Positions 8,926 to 12,387 of a stretch of 12,387 nt of DNA are shown piece after piece. The position numbers were made by a program, and so were the translations under genes. The notes below the pieces were generated by a model, which was not told where the DNA came from, ran no database searches, and was given only the letters and a program-made list of their open reading frames with translations. Origin of the DNA: Euperipatoides rowelli. Taxonomy: Eukaryota; Onychophora; Udeonychophora; Euonychophora; Peripatopsidae. The first letter of the stretch is position 1. The number at the start of each line of letters is the position of its first letter. The stretch lies in assembly GCA_003024985.2 (NCBI GenBank), contig PXIH01S0010213.1. One strand, given 5' to 3'.

Positions 8926-8958
8926 TTTTCCTCTTTCTCCTCCCCCTTCTTTTCTTAG
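8926..8958 (+). other. 31-base pyrimidine tract ending in AG
   Basis: An uninterrupted run of C and T (8926-8956) is followed by AG (8957-8958). It has the form of a very strong 3' splice acceptor on the plus strand, reading TTCTTAG|GAG. No convincing coding exon follows, so it may instead be a simple polypyrimidine tract, which can also adopt triplex structure. Confidence 0.4.
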
Positions 8959-9027
8959 GAGTAGTTTAAACGGAAGTAAACAGTGAAATAAATACATGTG
9001 GACTTGGTTATAATGTTATTTAAGGGC

Positions 9028-9066
9028 CGCCCCCCCAAAAAAAAAAAAAAATAATAATAATAATAT
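9028..9066. repeat. Compound C-run, A15 and (TAA)n microsatellite
   Basis: A C7 run is followed directly by A15 (9037-9051) and then five TAA units (from 9052). An A-tract grading into TAA repeats is a common tail form for retroposons, but no element body is recognised upstream. Confidence 0.85.
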
Positions 9067-9181
9067 TACAAACGAGTGCCATCTTAACCAATTTCAATTA
9101 GCTGTTAAAAATAAAGTACAAATATTTACTCAAAATATATATTGTATATGCTTTATATAGTATATATAAATTTATTTGTGC

Positions 9182-9201
9182 ATACAGTATATATACTGTA
9201 T
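9182..9201. repeat. Perfect 20-bp palindrome with TACAGTA/TACTGTA arms
   Basis: ATACAGTATATATACTGTAT is exactly self-complementary. It sits in an AT-dinucleotide-rich stretch (about 9135-9210) and contains the recurring heptamer in both orientations. Confidence 0.85.
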
Positions 9202-10064
9202 ATTGTAATATGCTGTTACCCAGACACTGGCTAGAGACATAAAGATTTTTTAGGCATAATCTCATCACATCCTTACACCTAACACCTGCATAAAACCCAC
9301 TTTAAATTGAAAAATTATGAAGAAAAAAACATCTTTAACATATTAAACTTGTCCCACAAATATTCTTGTAACCAAAAATATCTATTAAGTTGCGTCCATC
9401 ATCTTCATGTTTTCTTTGCGCTACTCTTCAGTCTCCACGGTGCTTCGTCATCATCTCAAGAATTTGACTTTTTCCCAGCCTGTTACCAAACTCGAAGAAT
9501 TTTCTGCATCCAAGATAATTTTTTTTACTAACAATAATGTAAATTTTTTATTTATTCATTTATTTATTTTTTCATTGTATCGTTTAAGAGCAATGTTTAT
9601 TCAATTATTTTAATTTTTTTCTGTTAGAGATAAAAATATTTTTTAAGTCAGGATAAATTAATTTTTTTTAATGAATAATGAATTTTTTTTAATGAATAAT
9701 GAATGATATATATTTTTTATTTTTTAAACCAAAAACTCAGGCCAACTTATGTCATCTTTACTGTTGTAAAAGTAATCCTAGCTTTGGATTAAACTATGTG
9801 CTATTAATTGTAAAAAAAAAAAAAAAATTGTCTTAAAAAAATCATGTTGTTAACATAATGCTTCCCTCGTTGTTGAAATCGAGATCAACTTTGTTTTTGC
9901 ATTTATTATATTTTTATCACAAAAGCCAATCACAAGTCAAATGTCCGTAAATATATAGTTGTTTATTTTAGACGAGCGTCTAGAAACTGGAAAGCCTAAC
10001 TCACATTTAGTCACATGATCAAGATGGATAGATGCCTTAATTTCTTTATTTAAAGTTCTAACTT
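9202..10064. other. AT-rich noncoding stretch
   Basis: No gene is supported. Overlapping open frames at 9307-9613 are short, in conflicting frames, and have no recognisable domain. The stretch includes ATTT-rich simple sequence near 9553-9572, an A15-class tract near 9812-9826 and a 6-bp hairpin TAGACG/CGTCTA near 9969-9983. Confidence 0.6.
9660..9701. repeat. 21-bp tandem duplication, two exact copies
   Basis: The 21-base unit AA-T8-AATGAATAATG occurs twice head to tail without mismatch, followed by a partial third start (AATGA). Exact identity in slippage-prone sequence points to a recent local duplication. Confidence 0.9.
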
Positions 10065-10116
10065 TTTCACACATAGTTGGAGTTACCTTGAACCCTAACT
10101 CCAACTATGTATGAAA
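10065..10116. repeat. Long hairpin: 21-bp arms, 10-base loop
   Basis: The arms 10065-10085 and 10096-10116 are reverse complements with a single mismatch. The inner 15 bp are perfect: ACATAGTTGGAGTTA against TAACTCCAACTATGT. The loop is CCTTGAACCC. In a minus-strand transcript the mismatched pair (10070/10111) becomes a G-U wobble, giving 21 continuous pairs. It is not simple A/T sequence, so it is unlikely to be chance. It could be the core of a small foldback element or a short small-RNA precursor; the stem is shorter than most metazoan pre-miRNAs (about 22 bp of duplex plus a lower stem). Confidence 0.8.
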
Positions 10117-10319
10117 TCCACTATGCTTCAACCCTATGATAATCTAGAGGTGAAATAATTGGTTTTGATCAATTCCGATATTTTGACACAACTCGTATCA
10201 GACCTTTCCGTAATGACAAAAATACAGGCACAGATGTCTAAAATATGGTAAAACAGCAGTTAGGCCTTCCAGTTTTTAGGTACTTCTTATTTTAGTTTGT
10301 CATATCTTATATTTTAGAG
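10117..10319. other. Noncoding stretch
   Basis: No gene is seen. GC content is slightly higher than in flanking DNA. It leads into the tRNA-like segment, so part of it could belong to an unrecognised repeat. Confidence 0.5.
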
Positions 10320-10400
10320 TATATGGTCGGTGGGCTTTTAGCACTTAGAGATATGAGCCTCAGATCTTGATTTAGCTTCTCGTTCTGGGTTCGGCCCTCC
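10320..10400 (+). repeat. Possible tRNA-derived SINE head
   Basis: TGGTCGGTGGG (10324-10334) resembles a tRNA A box, TGGC-like with a trailing GGG. GGGTTCGGCCC (10387-10397) resembles a B box (GGTTCGA-type, differing at the last A). The distance of about 63 bases is at the long end for tRNA-like promoters. I cannot fold a complete cloverleaf, so a functional tRNA is rejected. A diverged tRNA-related SINE is plausible. Its 3' partner region and tail are not obvious before the LINE end at 10588. Confidence 0.3.
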
Positions 10401-10587
10401 TTAGTCTTCATTTTGTCATATCAAAAATACCTACACTTTACACTAAAAATTTCAATCAAGTTGAATCATAAATATTTATTTCAGGTACCAGAGCATCCTT
10501 ATTATATTTATTATATAGCCGAATACTATTGTGTTTTAGTAAGTTTATTTTTGATACAGCTTAGTTTAGGATATTTTTGTCAATTTA

Positions 10588-10740
10588 TATTATTATTATT
10601 ATTGATGTTTATTCATAGCAAAACAAAACAAAAGCGTTACAATATAAAATTGAAATCCTAGCCCCGAAGGATATGGACTCAATAACAAACATATATTACA
10701 ATAGAACTATTAGAAAAATAATAGATAATTAATTAATAAC
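10588..10740 (-). mobile_element. LINE 3' UTR with AATAAA and (AAT)n tail
   Basis: Reading on the minus strand from the stop of the reverse-transcriptase remnant, about 125 bases of 3' UTR lead to AATAAA (plus-strand 10608-10613 reads TTTATT). A five-unit AAT microsatellite then follows, ending near 10588. A short microsatellite instead of poly(A) is characteristic of CR1/L2-type LINE 3' ends. It marks the 3' boundary of the insertion. A target duplication cannot be tested because the 5' end is truncated and unclear. Confidence 0.7.
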
Positions 10741-11223
10741 TCAGAAAATGTTATTATTACATGCATTATTGAATGAGATAATTGGCGATTTGTCAACATG
10801 CATAGTTCTAATGTTAGGTTTGGAAAATTTGTTAGAATTTCTGGTCAAAACACCAGTAGACTGAAATGTTGTCATAGGTAGGTAAGCAGGAAATGATTTA
10901 AAGAAATCACAAGCAAAACGATAGTGTAATTCAGATCGCCAGGACTCAAGAGAGGCAAGACCAAGCCTATTTAAATCAATGGTGTAATAAGTATGGTCCC
11001 TGCCCAGGATCACCCTTGCTAGCCGCCTTTGGATTTGTTCAATAGCATAGGATTGAGCTTTAGTCAAAGCAGGGTCACAGTATTCCACAATTGGACAACA
11101 GATAAGAAGAGGAGTATTTTTTATGGGGTAGCACAGAAAAGATGATGGCGTACCATAAAGATCGTAAATCAAATCTGGCATAATCGTTGAGAATTCTGAA
11201 TCAGGCTGCTGAACAAAGAACAT
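10741..11223 (-). pseudogene. Non-LTR retrotransposon reverse transcriptase, C-terminal remnant (CR1/L2-like)
   Basis: The 160-codon frame encodes the part of a LINE ORF2 protein just after the polymerase domain. Recognisable are PIVEYCDPALTKAQ (about residues 44-57), IEQIQRRLARVILGRD (about 62-77), LNRLGLASLESWRSELHYRF (about 83-102) and a Lys/Asn-rich tail. This corresponds to the thumb-side 'VLEYA..W...IE.IQRRA.R.I.G..Y.....L..L.L..LE.RR.EL' region of CR1/L2/Jockey-type enzymes. The polymerase motifs, including the YADD catalytic box, and the endonuclease are absent, so it is 5'-truncated and inactive. DLIYDLY (about 18-24) may match the stretch normally directly before the EYC motif, in which case about 17 residues are inserted or frameshifted between them. 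An in-frame stop lies immediately upstream of the first ATG, so that ATG is not a true start. The clade assignment is by eye. Confidence 0.85.
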
Positions 11224-11550
11224 CAGGAGTCAGTAGAGGCTGTTAGCTTTTATATTGAGCTAAAAGAGTACCATCATGTTCAGTCTCCGTATTTCATGAG
11301 GTGTTTCTAGGCATTGTAACATTTGTTAGGAGCGTCTTCTACCTTGGGGGGATTGCAGTGTTATATTCATTCAAACTCTTAAAATCGTTAGTACATCAAT
11401 TACAATTACAAATTAGCTTATATTTGAAAGCACAGGTTATACTAAGGGAGTGATAGGGATATAATTTGGTAATCAAATTATGATTGCCATAATTTATAGT
11501 ATAAAGATTTGTGAATAAACAACGCACTTCATACTTTTTATATTTTGTGA
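11224..11550. other. Noncoding stretch between LINE remnant and purine-rich segment
   Basis: No gene is supported. The minus strand directly upstream of the LINE frame might be decayed element sequence, because short open pieces occur in several frames, but I cannot recognise reverse-transcriptase motifs in it. A GGGGGG run lies near 11346-11351. Confidence 0.45.
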
Positions 11551-11565
11551 GATTTCAGCAATTAC

Positions 11566-12191
11566 ATAGAAGAAGAGGAAGAGGAAGTGTGCTTCAGAAA
11601 ACTCTTCACTAGAAGAAAAATGCAGATGCCAAAGGAAAATTATTGAACGATAACAGTTTCTTGGATCAAAAATCCAAGGAAGAAATTAGCAAATAGTGAA
11701 AATTTCCAAAGAAATTACAAAATTATAGAAGAGTAAATTGAATTTTCCATATATGTTATATCAAGTAATATGAACAAAGCTTGACAAGGTGACTGAAGAC
11801 TATGACAAATGTGTCAAGAAGGGAATTATGATATCCTGAAATAACTTTTTGATATTACAAAAGTAAATGGCCAAGAAACACAACAAAAGAGTTGCAACCA
11901 AGAATATCAAGTAAAGCTGCCAAAATATGCAACAATTGTCAGATGATGGTATTGACATTCCAACTCCAAGTTAAGCAGCAATGTACAAGTCAACATTCAA
12001 AGAGGCTCCTAAATTGAAGGAGGAGATGATTGAAAAGTTACAGATGGAACAATGAATATCAGGTAGTGGTACTTAAAAATGAATGAACCAAAGTAAAATT
12101 GGATGCACTGCATTTGATAGTTGGCAATGCTGAAACTATTGCTGAAGGAATTTCCAAAGTTCTATATGAATAACTTATGTAATGCAATAAA
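11566..12191 (+). pseudogene. Frame-broken protein-coding remnant, family unknown
   Basis: The plus strand here is purine-rich and A>T, unlike neighbouring DNA, and carries successive coding-like pieces in alternating frames. They are an acidic start IEEEEEEVCFRKLF (from 11566), then DKVTEDYDKCVKKG (11783-11824). A shift at 11824 leads to NYDILK-stop-LFDITKVNGQ. Next come DDGIDIPTP (11942-11968), a stop, and AAMYKSTFKEAPKLKEEM (11975-12028). Finally, after another shift near 12055, comes TKVKLDALHLIVGNAETIAE (12087-12146), ending at TAA (12171-12173). AATAAA follows at 12186-12191. YDKCxKKGNYxxLxxLFDI faintly recalls domesticated-transposon-like families in arthropods, but this is unverified. 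Purine richness alone lowers stop frequency, so part of the openness may be compositional. Confidence 0.4.
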
Positions 12192-12308
12192 TATAATAAG
12201 CAGAAGTAGGTTAATAAATATTTTAATAAGATCTTTTGAAGTAGGCTAGTTAGAGTTTTATAGTTAATTTAGTAAAAGGTAAATTTAGTCTATCGTATGA
12301 AATTTGTA

Positions 12309-12387
12309 ATGGCTCCTACTTCCAATACTGTTTTGTCCAAGATTTTGAAGCGCTTAGAGCCTTTAGATAGATTGGACCAATTAGAGG
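12309..12387 (+). CDS. Start of an ORF running off the window, possible LINE ORF1 or host gene
   Basis: The ATG at 12309 has G at -3 and G at +4, a good animal start context. It opens 26 codons to the window edge: MAPTSNTVLSKILKRLEPLD and then RLDQLE. Leu/Ile spacing (LSKILKRLEPLDRLDQLE) suggests the beginning of an amphipathic or coiled-coil helix, as in the N-termini of ORF1 proteins of some LINEs and in many unrelated proteins. A stop lies in frame not far upstream. The codons look balanced compared with the A/T-rich surroundings. The frame is truncated, so identity cannot be determined. Confidence 0.35.
   Translation, partial: MAPTSNTVLSKILKRLEPLDRLDQLE

Noticed and set aside
9307-9613. 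Two overlapping plus-strand open frames of 74 and 68 codons
   Set aside because: They occupy conflicting frames over the same DNA, and neither shows a domain or codon bias.
10320-10400. A functional tRNA gene
   Set aside because: The A- and B-box-like motifs are imperfect and no complete cloverleaf with acceptor and T stems can be drawn.
10413-10661. 82-codon plus-strand open frame
   Set aside because: It runs antisense through the LINE tail, and its Leu-rich stretch is the ATT microsatellite translated.
1-12387. CRISPR array, bacterial operon or phage region
   Set aside because: There are no regularly spaced direct repeats, no closely packed ORFs and no ribosome binding sites; the base composition and the LINE remnant indicate an animal genome.

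Overview
The window looks like AT-rich intergenic or intronic DNA from an animal genome. By eye it is roughly 30% GC, with many poly-A/poly-T tracts, no long open frame and no bacterial-style gene packing. No intact host gene is visible. The only clearly recognisable protein is a 5'-truncated, degenerate non-LTR retrotransposon reverse transcriptase C-terminus on the minus strand (10741-11223), whose 3' tail of AATAAA plus an AAT microsatellite ends near 10588. CR1/L2-like LINEs of this type are common in aquatic invertebrates and many vertebrates. A marine or aquatic invertebrate is a reasonable guess, but the species cannot be fixed from this window.

Layout from left to right. Positions 1-110 are a CpG-richer, strongly self-complementary segment cut by the window edge. 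Positions 999-1267 hold a possible TATA promoter and short first exon. Positions 1422-1572 and 3850-4000 are two diverged copies of one dispersed repeat; both keep the same minus-strand reading frame open. Positions 2877-3015 hold three CACCTG E-boxes followed by a TATA-like box. Positions 4630-4951 form a terminal-inverted-repeat element with hAT-like ends. Positions 7136-7403 form a second element, about 268 bp, bounded by 33/37-bp inverted repeats. The stretch from 7404 to 10064 is low-complexity AT-rich DNA with a long pyrimidine tract, a C/A/TAA microsatellite and palindromes. Positions 10065-10116 form a 21-bp-arm hairpin. Positions 10320-10400 weakly resemble a tRNA-derived SINE head. 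The LINE remnant follows. From about 11560 to 12191 the plus strand becomes purine-rich and holds pieces of a frame-broken protein remnant. At 12309 an ATG in good context opens a frame that runs off the right edge.

The features do not work together as a pathway. This is a graveyard of small DNA transposons, a LINE fragment and decayed coding sequence, with a few possible regulatory clusters between them. The observations most worth checking are the repeat family with a shared open frame, the two inverted-repeat elements, the long hairpin at 10065-10116, the decayed coding region, and an apparent excess of the 7-mer TACTGTA/TACAGTA. I see no convincing evidence of a new multi-gene system.
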